Shown: piece by piece, positions 8,110 to 15,347 of the stretch
How the letters are laid out: each line of letters opens with the position of its first letter
Numbering within the stretch: the stretch's first letter is position 1
NCBI GenBank assembly: GCA_003644265.1
Contig: QNBX01000067.1
Location: 1-22,037, forward strand
Reading direction: 5' to 3'
From: Planctomycetota bacterium
GTDB taxonomy: Bacteria; Planctomycetota; B15-G4
DNA: 22,037 nucleotides
Position numbers and translations under genes: made by a program
Notes under the pieces: model-generated
Databases searched by the model: none
The model's input: the letters and a program-made list of their open reading frames with translations, nothing else
Told to the model about the DNA's origin: nothing

Positions 8110-8859
8110 TCAGCGCAGCCGCGCGCTCCGGCTGAAGCGCACGCGCTCATGCAGCTCGAGCTCCGGCACCGGGGTCCCTGGCGCCGGCACAGCTCCGAGC
8201 AGAGCTTGCGCCGAGCCAGCGGGAAGCAGCACGGGGCCGATGCGCAGCAGGTGCCCGTCGCGAGAGCGGCGCAGCGCCAGTCCGCCGGTGGGGAGCGCCT
8301 CGCCGTCTGGTCCCAAGAGAGCCAGCAGCGTCAGCCCCGAGACCAATGAGCCCTTGGGGGCACGCACGCTCAACCGGACCGGCAGCCCCCCGGGTGAGAA
8401 CAGCGGCAGCGTGGCCAGGCCATCAAGCAGCGGGGCGCTGGAGCGGCCCGGCCAGCTCGTGCGCGTCCGCAGCACGAGCTGCCCGCCCAGGCCGCCGTCC
8501 GTGAGCAGCACGGTGTAGGACCCGCTGGCGCCGGCGGTCAGACCGCGCAGGGTCGTCATGCGGCCCCGGGAGACGGGCTCCAGCGCCAGGCTGGCGCCGT
8601 CGGGGCCGAGCAGCTCCAGGCTGGGCGCCGACGCGGACCCGCGGGCTTTGAGCACCAGCCGCGCGCCCTGCGGCAGCTCGATCCGGAACGCGCTGGTCTG
8701 GTGCGGCGCCTGCTGGCTGAGCGTGACACCCCGCAGGGGCAGCGCCGTGGGCTCGCCGGGCTGCGCCAGAATCCCGCCGGCGCCGATGGCCAACAGGGCC
8801 GCAACGACGAGCAGCGAGGGGCTGCTTGGGCGTACCGCGGTGGCGCTCGCTGTGTGCAT
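8110..8859 (-). CDS. Secreted beta-rich hypothetical protein, pre-peptidase C-terminal-like
   Basis: 249 aa of unknown function. A signal peptide is clear: short polar N-terminus, then SLLVVAALLAIGAGGILAQ ending near residue 33. Residues about 45-135 resemble a bacterial pre-peptidase C-terminal (PPC) beta-sandwich: alternating hydrophobic strands such as FRIELPQGARLVLKA and LTAGASGSYTVLLTDG, then QLVLRTR. A second beta-rich segment of similar style follows to about 235, and the C-terminus is basic (RFSRSARLR). The ATG at 8859 has AGGAG about 12 nt upstream, rather far. It is convergent with the M14 gene with no intergenic base. PPC domains usually accompany secreted enzymes, but here no catalytic domain is attached. 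The family assignment is by fold style only. Confidence 0.75.
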   Translation of the reverse strand: MHTASATAVRPSSPSLLVVAALLAIGAGGILAQPGEPTALPLRGVTLSQQAPHQTSAFRIELPQGARLVLKARGSASAPSLELLGPDGASLALEPVSRGRMTTLRGLTAGASGSYTVLLTDGGLGGQLVLRTRTSWPGRSSAPLLDGLATLPLFSPGGLPVRLSVRAPKGSLVSGLTLLALLGPDGEALPTGGLALRRSRDGHLLRIGPVLLPAGSAQALLGAVPAPGTPVPELELHERVRFSRSARLR

Positions 8860-8899
8860 GGTCGGAGCTCGCTCCTGTGGTGCCTGGGTGCTGCGAAAC

Positions 8900-8915
8900 G
8901 CATCAATATTGACGC
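8900..8915. promoter_or_regulatory. AT-rich palindrome, candidate operator
   Basis: GCATCAATATTGACGC: perfect 10-bp core TCAATATTGA (8903-8912) extended by GC at both ends, with one mismatch (8902/8913). This is a 16-bp dyad symmetric around 8907/8908 in a region that is otherwise mostly G and C. It lies between divergent genes, a usual place for a dimeric repressor site. Confidence 0.45.
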
Positions 8916-9012
8916 ATGTTACACGAGATCCAGCGCTCCGTGGGGCTCCCGGGCGGCGGCCTGGGCAGCGTGGTCAGCGACCTGCTCCCCGCGGGCCCCG
9001 GGTTGCCCAGAG

Positions 9013-9031
9013 CGAGCTGACACGCAGCTCG
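9013..9031 (+). other. Hairpin in the deoC upstream region
   Basis: Perfect 7-bp stem CGAGCTG (9013-9019) and CAGCTCG (9025-9031) with a 5-nt loop, 147 nt before the deoC start. No T-run follows. Could be a leader structure. Confidence 0.3.
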
Positions 9032-9178
9032 GGAGTGCCCGCCTGCGGCAGACCGCATGCCCCGGGCTGGGCCGCGAGCGAACAGAGTGGCAGAATCAGG
9101 CGTCCTGGCCCGGGCCTGATGTCGGTCTGGCCATGCCGTTCGCCGCTTTCTTCAGCTCACCCCGCGAGCCGCCTCCGC

Positions 9179-10072
9179 ATGGTCTCTCCCGCACAGCCCC
9201 GCGTGGCCGCCCCCGTGGACGCCGTGGCGCTCGAGACGCGCGCCGCCGAGCTGGCCACGCGCTCCATCAAGAAGGAGGCCAAGCGCTGCGGGCTGTTGCT
9301 GGCCCTGACCATGACCGACCTCACCACACTGGAGGGTCGGGATTCTCCGGGCAAGGTCGCCGCCCTGTGTCGCAAGGCGGCGCACCCGGCACCGGGCCTG
9401 CCGTCCGTGGCCGCGGTCTGCGTCTACCCCGATCTGGTGCCCACGGCCGTGCAGGCCCTGGCTGGCAGCTCCATCGCCGTGGCCAGCGTGGCCACCGGGT
9501 TTCCCAGCGGGCGCACCAGCCGGGCGCTCAAGCTGGATGAGGTGCGCCGCTGCGTCGATGATGGCGCCAGCGAGATCGACATGGTCATCGATCGCGGCGC
9601 CTTCCTGGCCGGCTACCACGAGGCGGTGGCCGACGAGATCGCCGCGGTCAAGCAGGCCTGCGGCCCCGCGCACCTCAAGGTGATCCTCGAGACGGGCGAG
9701 CTGGCCACCTACGACAACGTGCGCCTGGCCAGCCTGATCGCCATCGAAGCCGGCGCCGACTTCATCAAGACCAGCACGGGCAAGGTCAAGCCGGCCGCCA
9801 CCATGCCGGTGGTGCTGCTCATGCTGGAGGTGGTGCGAGACCACTACCTGGCCACGGGCAAGCTGGTGGGGGTCAAGGCGGCGGGAGGCATCTCCAGCGC
9901 CAAACTGGCCCTGCGCTACCTGGCCATGGTCAACGAGACCGTCGGCGATCTGTGGCTGACGCCCGAGCGTTTCCGCTTCGGCGCCAGCTCCCTGCTGAAC
10001 GACCTGGCGATGCAGCTCGCGCGGCTCGACGCCGGCACCTACCAGCGCCCCGATGACTTCGGGAAGGACTGA
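9179..10072 (+). CDS. deoC: Deoxyribose-phosphate aldolase
   Basis: Class I aldolase that reversibly splits 2-deoxy-D-ribose-5-phosphate into D-glyceraldehyde-3-phosphate and acetaldehyde, in the cytoplasm. 297 aa, against about 259 in E. coli; the extra length is mostly an N-terminal extension of about 30 residues. The TIM-barrel shows MTDLTTLEG (45-53), D134 in EIDMVID (equivalent to E. coli D102), the Schiff-base lysine K197 in DFIKTSTGK, and K233 in VKAAGGI (equivalent to K201). All catalytic residues are intact. I chose the ATG at 9179; the upstream sequence has no clear ribosome site, and an in-frame ATG at 9119 is an alternative. It is the first gene of a tight operon: the ALDH starts 4 nt after its stop, which suits a pathway disposing of acetaldehyde. 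Confidence 0.94.
   Translation: MVSPAQPRVAAPVDAVALETRAAELATRSIKKEAKRCGLLLALTMTDLTTLEGRDSPGKVAALCRKAAHPAPGLPSVAAVCVYPDLVPTAVQALAGSSIAVASVATGFPSGRTSRALKLDEVRRCVDDGASEIDMVIDRGAFLAGYHEAVADEIAAVKQACGPAHLKVILETGELATYDNVRLASLIAIEAGADFIKTSTGKVKPAATMPVVLLMLEVVRDHYLATGKLVGVKAAGGISSAKLALRYLAMVNETVGDLWLTPERFRFGASSLLNDLAMQLARLDAGTYQRPDDFGKD
10062..10067 (+). promoter_or_regulatory. Ribosome binding site for the ALDH GTG start
   Basis: GGAAGG near the end of deoC, 9 nt before the GTG at 10077. It favours that start over the ATG at 10053, which would overlap deoC by 20 nt. Confidence 0.5.
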
Positions 10073-10076
10073 TCCT

Positions 10077-11606
10077 GTGAGCGAGACCATCGACCCCGCC
10101 GCCCCCAGCACCCCGGCCGAGAACCACCGGCCCCAGCTCGTCTTTGGCGAGCGCTGGGTGTACGACCCGGCGCCCCAATCCAGCGACCACGTGCAGCTCG
10201 CCGAGCGCTACGGGCTGTTCATCGACGGGGAGTTCGTGGCGCCGCGCAGCCGACGCTACTTTGCCACCAGCAACCCGGCCAATGAGCAGCACCTGGCCGA
10301 GGTCGGCCAGGCCGGGCCGGCCGACGTGGACGCCGCCGTGAGCGCCGCCCGCGCGGCCCAGCAGGACGTGTGGGGGCCCATGTCGCCGCGCGACCGCAGC
10401 CGCTACCTGTTCCGCCTGGCGCGCCTGATCCAGGAGCGCAGCCGCGAGCTGGCGTGCGTCGAGAGCCTCGACGGCGGCAAGCCCATCCGCGAGAGCCGCG
10501 ACGTCGATCTGCCCCTGGCCGCGGCGCACGTCTTCTATCACGCCGGCTGGGCCGACAAGTTGCAGCTGGCCTTCCCCGGCAGCAAGACCTCGCCCAAGGG
10601 CGTGGTGGGGCAGGTCATCCCCTGGAACTTCCCGCTGCTGATGGCCACCTGGAAGCTGGCGCCGGCCCTGGCCTGCGGCAACACGGTGGTACTCAAGCCG
10701 GCCGAGACCACGCCGCTCACGGCGCTGCTGCTGGGCCAGATCATCGAACAGGCCGAGCTGCCGCCGGGCGTGGTCAACATCCTCACGGGCGACGGGCGCA
10801 CGGGCGCGGCGTTGGTGTCGCATCCGGGGCTCGACAAGGTCGCCTTCACCGGCAGCACCGGCGTGGGCAAGCAGATCCAGCGCACGCTCGCGGGCAGCGG
10901 CGTCGACCTGACGCTGGAGCTGGGCGGCAAGGCGGCCCACCTGGTGTTCGAGGACGCCGCGCTCGATCAAGCCGTCGAGGGCGTGGTCAAGGGCATCTTC
11001 TTCAACCAGGGGCACGTGTGCTGCGCGGGCTCGCGGCTGCTGGTGCAGGAGTCGATCCACGACGTGTTCGTCGACAAGCTGCTGCGTCGCATGGAGCGCA
11101 TCCGCGTGGGCGATCCCATGGACAAGAACACCGACATGGGCGCCATCAACAGCGGCGCGCAGCTCGCGCGCATCCAGGAGCTGGTGCAGTGCGGCGTGGA
11201 CGAGGGCGCGGTCATGCACCAGTCCAGCTGCACGCTGCCCGAGAAGGGCTTCTGGTTCCGGCCGACCGTCTTCACGGGCGTGGCCATGAGCCACCGCATC
11301 GCCCGCGACGAGGTCTTCGGACCGGTGCTCTCCGTGCTCACCTTCCGCACGCCGGAGGAGGCCGTCGAGAAGGCCAACAACACCGCCTACGGCCTGTCCG
11401 CCGGCATCTGGACCGACAAGGGCGCGCGCATCCTCTGGCTGGCCGAGCGCATGCGCGCCGGCGTGGTCTGGAACAACACCTTCAACCGCTTCGACCCGGC
11501 CAGCCCGTTCGGTGGCTTCAAGGAGTCCGGCTTCGGCCGCGAGGGCGGGCGCCAGGGCCTGGAGGCGTATCTGCGCTTTCACGACGATCCGTTCACGCAG
11601 GGCTGA
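10077..11606 (+). CDS. NAD(P)-dependent aldehyde dehydrogenase (catalytic half of an ALDH16-like pair)
   Basis: Oxidises an aldehyde to the acid with NAD(P)+; acetaldehyde from DeoC is the likely substrate by context. 509 aa, full length for the superfamily. Visible residues: N184 in IPWNFPL (oxyanion hole), K207 in LKPAETTP (cofactor binding), FTGSTGVG at 257-264, general base E281 in LELGGK, and nucleophile C315 in GHVCCAGSR; the C-terminal signature NTFNRFDPASPFGGFKESG is present. The N-terminal about 40 residues are extra and Pro/Ala-rich. I prefer the GTG at 10077, 4 nt after the deoC stop. The next gene, 13 nt downstream, encodes a short ALDH-like protein; together they match the two-domain ALDH16 layout. 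Other ALDH subfamilies remain possible. Confidence 0.93.
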   Translation: MSETIDPAAPSTPAENHRPQLVFGERWVYDPAPQSSDHVQLAERYGLFIDGEFVAPRSRRYFATSNPANEQHLAEVGQAGPADVDAAVSAARAAQQDVWGPMSPRDRSRYLFRLARLIQERSRELACVESLDGGKPIRESRDVDLPLAAAHVFYHAGWADKLQLAFPGSKTSPKGVVGQVIPWNFPLLMATWKLAPALACGNTVVLKPAETTPLTALLLGQIIEQAELPPGVVNILTGDGRTGAALVSHPGLDKVAFTGSTGVGKQIQRTLAGSGVDLTLELGGKAAHLVFEDAALDQAVEGVVKGIFFNQGHVCCAGSRLLVQESIHDVFVDKLLRRMERIRVGDPMDKNTDMGAINSGAQLARIQELVQCGVDEGAVMHQSSCTLPEKGFWFRPTVFTGVAMSHRIARDEVFGPVLSVLTFRTPEEAVEKANNTAYGLSAGIWTDKGARILWLAERMRAGVVWNNTFNRFDPASPFGGFKESGFGREGGRQGLEAYLRFHDDPFTQG

Positions 11607-11619
11607 GAGAGAGACCGAC

Positions 11620-12474
11620 ATGACCCGCGTGGACGTACGCAAGACCTACAAGCTGTTCATCGGGGGCAAGTTCCCCCGCAGCGAGTCGGGCCGCACCTGG
11701 GAGCCAGACGGCGCGCAGGGCACCAACGTGGCCCTGGGTTCGCGCAAGGACCTGCGCGACGCGGTGGCGGCCGCGCGCGGCGCCCTGGGCGGTTGGGCCG
11801 GCAAGACCGCCTACAACCGCGGCCAGATCCTGTACCGCCTGGCCGAGGTGCTGGAGACGCGCAAGGCCTCGCTGGCCGAGGAGCTGCGCGGCAGCTCACG
11901 ACTCAGCGCGGCCGCGGCGCTCAAGCAGGTGGAGCTGGGCGTCGACCTGCTGACCTTCTGGGCCGGCGTGCCGGACAAGCTGCAGCAGCTGCTCGGCAGC
12001 CAGAACGAGGTCTCGGGGCCGTTCTTCAACTTCTCGACGGTGGAGCCCACCGGCGTGGTGGGGGCCGTGGCGCCGGACGCGCCGGCGCTCGTCGGCTGCT
12101 TGGCTCTGCTGGCGCCCTTGCTCGCGGGGGGCAACACGGTGGTGCTGCTCACCAGCGAGGACAACCCCTTGCCGGGCCTGGCGCTGGGCGAGCTGCTGGC
12201 GGTGAGCGACGTGCCCGGCGGCGTGGTCAACCTGCTGGCGGGCCGGCGCGCCGAGCTCTCGCCGCAGTTCGCCAGCCACCGCGACGTGGACGGCCTGCTG
12301 CTGGCGGGTGAACCCGACCCCGCCCTGGGCGCCGCCGCCTCCGACTCGGTCAAGCGCGTGCGCAACGTCGAGCTGACGCCCGCCGCGTGGCGCCGCCTCG
12401 ACACGCTCTGCACGCTGCACTGGGCGCGCCCCTTCGTCGAGCTCAAGACGCTGTGGCATCCCAAGGCCCCGTAG
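11620..12474 (+). CDS. Short, non-catalytic ALDH-like protein (ALDH16 C-terminal-domain-like)
   Basis: 284 aa resembling only the N-terminal and cofactor-binding part of an aldehyde dehydrogenase. YKLFIGGKFPRSESGRTW matches the usual ALDH opening, and TGVVGAVAPDAPALVGCLAL and LLAGGNTVVLLTSEDNPLPG align with the cofactor-binding region of its neighbour. Key residues are lost: IPWNFP becomes APDAPA, LKPAETTP becomes LTSEDNPL, and the protein ends (KTLWHPKAP) around where the general base would lie, so the catalytic Cys domain is absent. The frame is clean and GC-biased with tight spacing, so this looks like a maintained pseudoenzyme rather than decay. A probable role is structural or regulatory partner of the preceding ALDH. 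The ATG at 11620 follows a GAGAGAGA tract, a modest ribosome site. Confidence 0.85.
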   Translation: MTRVDVRKTYKLFIGGKFPRSESGRTWEPDGAQGTNVALGSRKDLRDAVAAARGALGGWAGKTAYNRGQILYRLAEVLETRKASLAEELRGSSRLSAAAALKQVELGVDLLTFWAGVPDKLQQLLGSQNEVSGPFFNFSTVEPTGVVGAVAPDAPALVGCLALLAPLLAGGNTVVLLTSEDNPLPGLALGELLAVSDVPGGVVNLLAGRRAELSPQFASHRDVDGLLLAGEPDPALGAAASDSVKRVRNVELTPAAWRRLDTLCTLHWARPFVELKTLWHPKAP

Positions 12475-13733
12475 GCACGCCCGTGCCGGGGCGGCCCTCC
12501 GGTCCGGCTGGCCCCGCCGCGGGGGACGCCGCGGGCCGTGCGCTGCCGCCGCCTGGGCGCGCGTCGCGGTGGCTCGTGCTGCTGCTGATGCTCGCCTTGG
12601 CCTGGCTGCTGGTGCGCTCCGGTGGGCTGTTCGAGGGCTCCTCCGCCGGCTGGCCCGAGGGTGGCTCAGCGCTGCAGGGGCGCGGACGAGCGGTGTTCTT
12701 CGCGCAGCGCTGCGAGCGTTGCCATGACGGTCGCTGGAGCGCGCCCGCCGACGGCGCCGACCTGCGCAGCGCGGGCGCGCCGCGCTCAGCCGGCTGGCAC
12801 GCCATGCACCTGTTCGAGCCCGCTCTGGCCCGGGCCTTCAGCAAGATGCCCGCCTCGCCGGGGCTGTTCCGGCCCAGCGACTGGGACTCGGAGTTCGGCG
12901 ACGATCTGCCCGCTCCCGAGCTCACAGCTGACGGCCAGGCCCTGGTGGCGTACCTGCTGCAGCTGCAGTCCCTGCCCGCACGCAGGGGCGCCGTACACAG
13001 CGGCCTGCAGCCCCAGCCCGACCTGCGCGGGGGGGACGACGATCTGTACCGCATCTGGTGTTCGACCTGCCACGGCAGCGAGGGCAACGGGGACGGCCCG
13101 GGCGCCGCGTTTCTGGCGGGCGAGTCCCTGCCGCGGGCCTTCCGCCCGGGGCTCTACCGCGTGCGCAGCGGTCCCGGCTTGCCCAGCGCAGGCGACCTGC
13201 TGAGCGTCATCAGCGACGGCCTGCCGGGCACGGCCATGCCGGACTTTGCGCAGCTCTCGGAGTTCGACCGGCGTGCGCTGGCGGGCTACATCCGAGGCTA
13301 CAGCCCGCGCGCCGACGACGACGCTGACGACGACGCTGACGACGACGACGACGACGACGGACGGGATGGCGTGGAACACTACGCGGGCGATCCGCTGACG
13401 CCTCCCGCCGTCACGCCTGAGCTGCTGGCCCGGGGCGACGCGCTGCTGACGTCCATGCGCTGCGCGCAGTGCCACCCCGAGCTGGACGACGCGTCGGCCC
13501 CGCCGCCGTCGTTGGACTGGACCGACGAGCTGGGTCGCCCGCTGCCCCGCGCGCCGCAGCTGCTGCGCGATCGCTTCAAGGGCGGCGAGGCGCCGCGCGA
13601 CGTGTACCTTCGCGTGGTGATGGGCATGTCCGGTTCGCCCATGCCCGCCTACGGCGAGGCCCTTCCGCTCACCCAGGATCGCTGGGCGCTGGTGCTGGCG
13701 CTGCTCGAGCGCCGCGCCGCGGCAGGGCCCTGA
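12453..13733 (+). CDS. Membrane-anchored tri-haem cytochrome c
   Basis: Predicted periplasmic electron carrier held by one N-terminal helix. Counting from GTG 12453 it has 426 aa: a Pro/Gly/Ala-rich cytoplasmic tail, membrane segment about 40-54 (WLVLLLMLALAWLLV), then three c-type modules with haem sites CERCH (87-91), CSTCH (203-207) and CAQCH (337-341). Candidate distal ligands are M132 (KMPAS), M262 (TAMPDF) and M397 (SPMPAY). An Asp/Ala linker (13 Asp, 2 Ala) separates modules 2 and 3. Start is uncertain: GTG 12453 overlaps the preceding gene by 22 nt and suggests coupling; GTG 12483, nine nt after that gene's stop, is the alternative. Haem attachment would need a cytochrome c maturation system encoded elsewhere. 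Redox partners are unknown. Confidence 0.88.
   Translation: MASQGPVGTPVPGRPSGPAGPAAGDAAGRALPPPGRASRWLVLLLMLALAWLLVRSGGLFEGSSAGWPEGGSALQGRGRAVFFAQRCERCHDGRWSAPADGADLRSAGAPRSAGWHAMHLFEPALARAFSKMPASPGLFRPSDWDSEFGDDLPAPELTADGQALVAYLLQLQSLPARRGAVHSGLQPQPDLRGGDDDLYRIWCSTCHGSEGNGDGPGAAFLAGESLPRAFRPGLYRVRSGPGLPSAGDLLSVISDGLPGTAMPDFAQLSEFDRRALAGYIRGYSPRADDDADDDADDDDDDDGRDGVEHYAGDPLTPPAVTPELLARGDALLTSMRCAQCHPELDDASAPPPSLDWTDELGRPLPRAPQLLRDRFKGGEAPRDVYLRVVMGMSGSPMPAYGEALPLTQDRWALVLALLERRAAAGP
13314..13358 (+). repeat. In-frame GAC codon tract (Asp-rich linker)
   Basis: Fifteen codons: three GAC, GCT, three GAC, GCT, seven GAC. The first part is a 12-bp unit (three GAC plus GCT) present twice. It encodes a strongly acidic linker in the cytochrome c gene between haem modules 2 and 3. 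Gain or loss of units would keep the frame. Confidence 0.9.
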
Positions 13734-13799
13734 GCGGCGGCCGCGGCGTAGGCATCGCCCCCCGCCCGCCCGCCCGCCAGCCGGCTGTGACCAACGCGG

Positions 13800-13815
13800 A
13801 CCCGGGCTCCCGGGT
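13800..13815 (+). other. GC hairpin before the Gfo/Idh/MocA gene
   Basis: ACCCGG (13800-13805) and CCGGGT (13810-13815) with a 4-nt loop, in the 120-nt gap after the cytochrome gene and 38 nt before the next start. It could be a weak terminator of the operon; no T-run. Confidence 0.3.
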
Positions 13816-13853
13816 TACTCTCGCCGCGGTCGCCCTGCCTCTGGAGACTCGCC

Positions 13854-15209
13854 ATGCCCGCTCCGCCCACTCGTCGCGAGCTGTTGTCCGCGCTGGCCAT
13901 CAGCGCCGCCGCCGTGCCGCTGCTGGGGACGGCGGCCTGCGCTAGCGCCCCGCGCCGCGTGGTCAGCCAGGGGCGTCTGCGCCACGCGGGCATCGGCGTC
14001 GGGGGCATGGGTTGGCACGACCTGGAGCGCATCGCCGCCCACCCCGAGGTGGACATCGTGGCGCTGTGCGACGTGGACGCCAACAACCTGGCGAAGGCCG
14101 CCGAGCGCTTTCCCGACGCCCACACCTACACGGACTGGCGCGAGCTGCTGGCCACCGAGGCCGGCGCCATCGACTCGGTGCACGTCACGGTGCCCGACCA
14201 CATGCACGCCTCGATCGAGGTGACCGCCCTGCGCGCCGGGCTGCACGTCTACGGACAGAAGCCGCTCACGCGCACGGTGCACGAGAGCCGCGTGGTGGCG
14301 CGCGAGGCCCGTGCCGCAGGCACCGCCACGCAGATGGGCATCCAGAACCGCGCCGGGCATCCGTATCGCCAGGCCCTGGCGCTGTTCGAGCAGGGCCACA
14401 TCGGGCAGGTCTACGAGGTGCATGTGTGGACCGACCGGCCCAAGGGCTGGTGGCCCCAGGGCGTGGGCAAGCGCCCGGGCAGCGACCCGGTGCCCGAGCA
14501 CCTGGCCTGGGATTTGTGGCTGGGCGCGGCACCCGAGCGCCCCTACCTCGAGAAGATCTATCACGCCTTCGCGTGGCGCGGCGTGCTCGACTTTGGCACC
14601 GGCGCCCAGGGCGACATGGGCTGCCACCTGATGGACCCGGCGCTCTGGTTCCTCGGGTTGGACGAGATCTTCAACCTGCGCAGCGACGGCCCGGTGCCCA
14701 CGGACGACACTTACCCGCTCTGGTCGCGCGTGCGCATGGAGTTCGCGCCCACGCCGGCCACCACCCGCGGACCGCTGGTGCTGGTCTGGCACGACGGCGG
14801 CCGCAAGGCGCCGCGCGCCATCCTGGATGACCTCGGCGCGGGCGACGATGTCTACGACAACGCCTGCCTGTTCCTGGGCACCGACGGCGCGCTGCTGGCC
14901 AGCCCCTACGAGGTTCCGCGGCTGCTGCCCGAGGCGCGCTTCGCCGACGTGCCCGTGCCTGAGGTGCCGGACGTCGATCACTGGTTCGGCTGGGTGGACG
15001 CCTGCCTGGGTCGCGCCGATCCCGTGGCGCCGTTCAGCTACGCGTCCTTCCTGAGCGAGACCGCGCTGCTGGGCAACGTGGCCCTGTCCTTCCCGCACGA
15101 GACGCTGCTGTACGACCATGAGGGCATGGCCTTCCTGGGGCGTCCCGAGGCCGACGCCATGCTGTCCAGCAGCTACCGCCCCGGCTGGGCCGTGCGCGGG
15201 CTGGGCTGA
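13854..15209 (+). CDS. Tat-exported Gfo/Idh/MocA family oxidoreductase
   Basis: NAD(P)-dependent sugar or cyclitol oxidoreductase family, 451 aa; the substrate cannot be assigned. The N-terminus has twin arginines (PTRRELLSAL, R7-R8), a hydrophobic stretch and GTAACASA, which offers either a non-canonical lipobox (C29) or a signal peptidase site after ASA; this suggests folded export with cofactor bound. The Rossmann fold shows GIGVGGMG (46-53) and D73 (LCDVD). The usual EKP motif reads QKP with catalytic K136 (YGQKPLT), and GDMGCHLMD (253-261) carries the family His. GGAG lies 7 nt before the ATG at 13854. It follows the cytochrome gene by 120 nt and precedes the b562 gene, so co-transcription is possible but not certain. 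Confidence 0.9.
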   Translation: MPAPPTRRELLSALAISAAAVPLLGTAACASAPRRVVSQGRLRHAGIGVGGMGWHDLERIAAHPEVDIVALCDVDANNLAKAAERFPDAHTYTDWRELLATEAGAIDSVHVTVPDHMHASIEVTALRAGLHVYGQKPLTRTVHESRVVAREARAAGTATQMGIQNRAGHPYRQALALFEQGHIGQVYEVHVWTDRPKGWWPQGVGKRPGSDPVPEHLAWDLWLGAAPERPYLEKIYHAFAWRGVLDFGTGAQGDMGCHLMDPALWFLGLDEIFNLRSDGPVPTDDTYPLWSRVRMEFAPTPATTRGPLVLVWHDGGRKAPRAILDDLGAGDDVYDNACLFLGTDGALLASPYEVPRLLPEARFADVPVPEVPDVDHWFGWVDACLGRADPVAPFSYASFLSETALLGNVALSFPHETLLYDHEGMAFLGRPEADAMLSSSYRPGWAVRGLG

Positions 15210-15237
15210 GCGCCGTGCCGCGACGCGCCACGCCGGG

Positions 15238-15265
15238 CGTCTCGCGACGTGCAGCGAGACGTCTC
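15238..15265. promoter_or_regulatory. Compound palindrome between the oxidoreductase and b562 genes
   Basis: An 8-bp stem CGTCTCGC (15238-15245) and GCGAGACG (15254-15261) with an 8-nt loop, overlapped by the perfect 10-bp palindrome GAGACGTCTC (15256-15265). It could be a terminator stem, an operator, or both. Confidence 0.4.
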
Positions 15266-15347
15266 AGCGCACAGCGAACACCGCGCTCTGCGCACAGACA
15301 TCGCAGACCGAACGCAGACCCCCTCGCCTGACCCTCTGGAGCACCGC

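Larger units (their letters stand above)
8860..9178. other. 319-nt divergent intergenic region upstream of deoC
   Basis: Lies between the PPC-like gene (minus) and deoC (plus), so it should carry the promoters of both. It contains the AT-rich palindrome at 8900-8915 and a hairpin at 9013-9031. The frame is open through much of it, but no homology, signal peptide or ribosome site supports a gene. No good sigma-70 -35/-10 pair was found. Confidence 0.6.

Noticed and set aside
8903..8937. Sigma-70 promoter starting from TTGACG at 8909-8914
   Set aside because: No acceptable -10 hexamer lies 16-18 nt downstream (AGCGCT at 8932), so only the palindrome is reported.
9930..11642. 570-residue minus-strand frame opposite the ALDH
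   Set aside because: Shadow of the GC-rich ALDH gene; no domain or signal.
11620..12474. Short ALDH-like gene as a decaying pseudogene
   Set aside because: Clean frame, tight operon spacing, preserved GC-biased codons and a size matching a known non-catalytic domain argue for a maintained protein.
9179..13733. Part of a bacterial microcompartment locus, since planctomycete compartments use aldolase and ALDH
   Set aside because: No shell-protein genes are present in the window and the genes lack an obvious encapsulation tail; the simple operon reading is safer.
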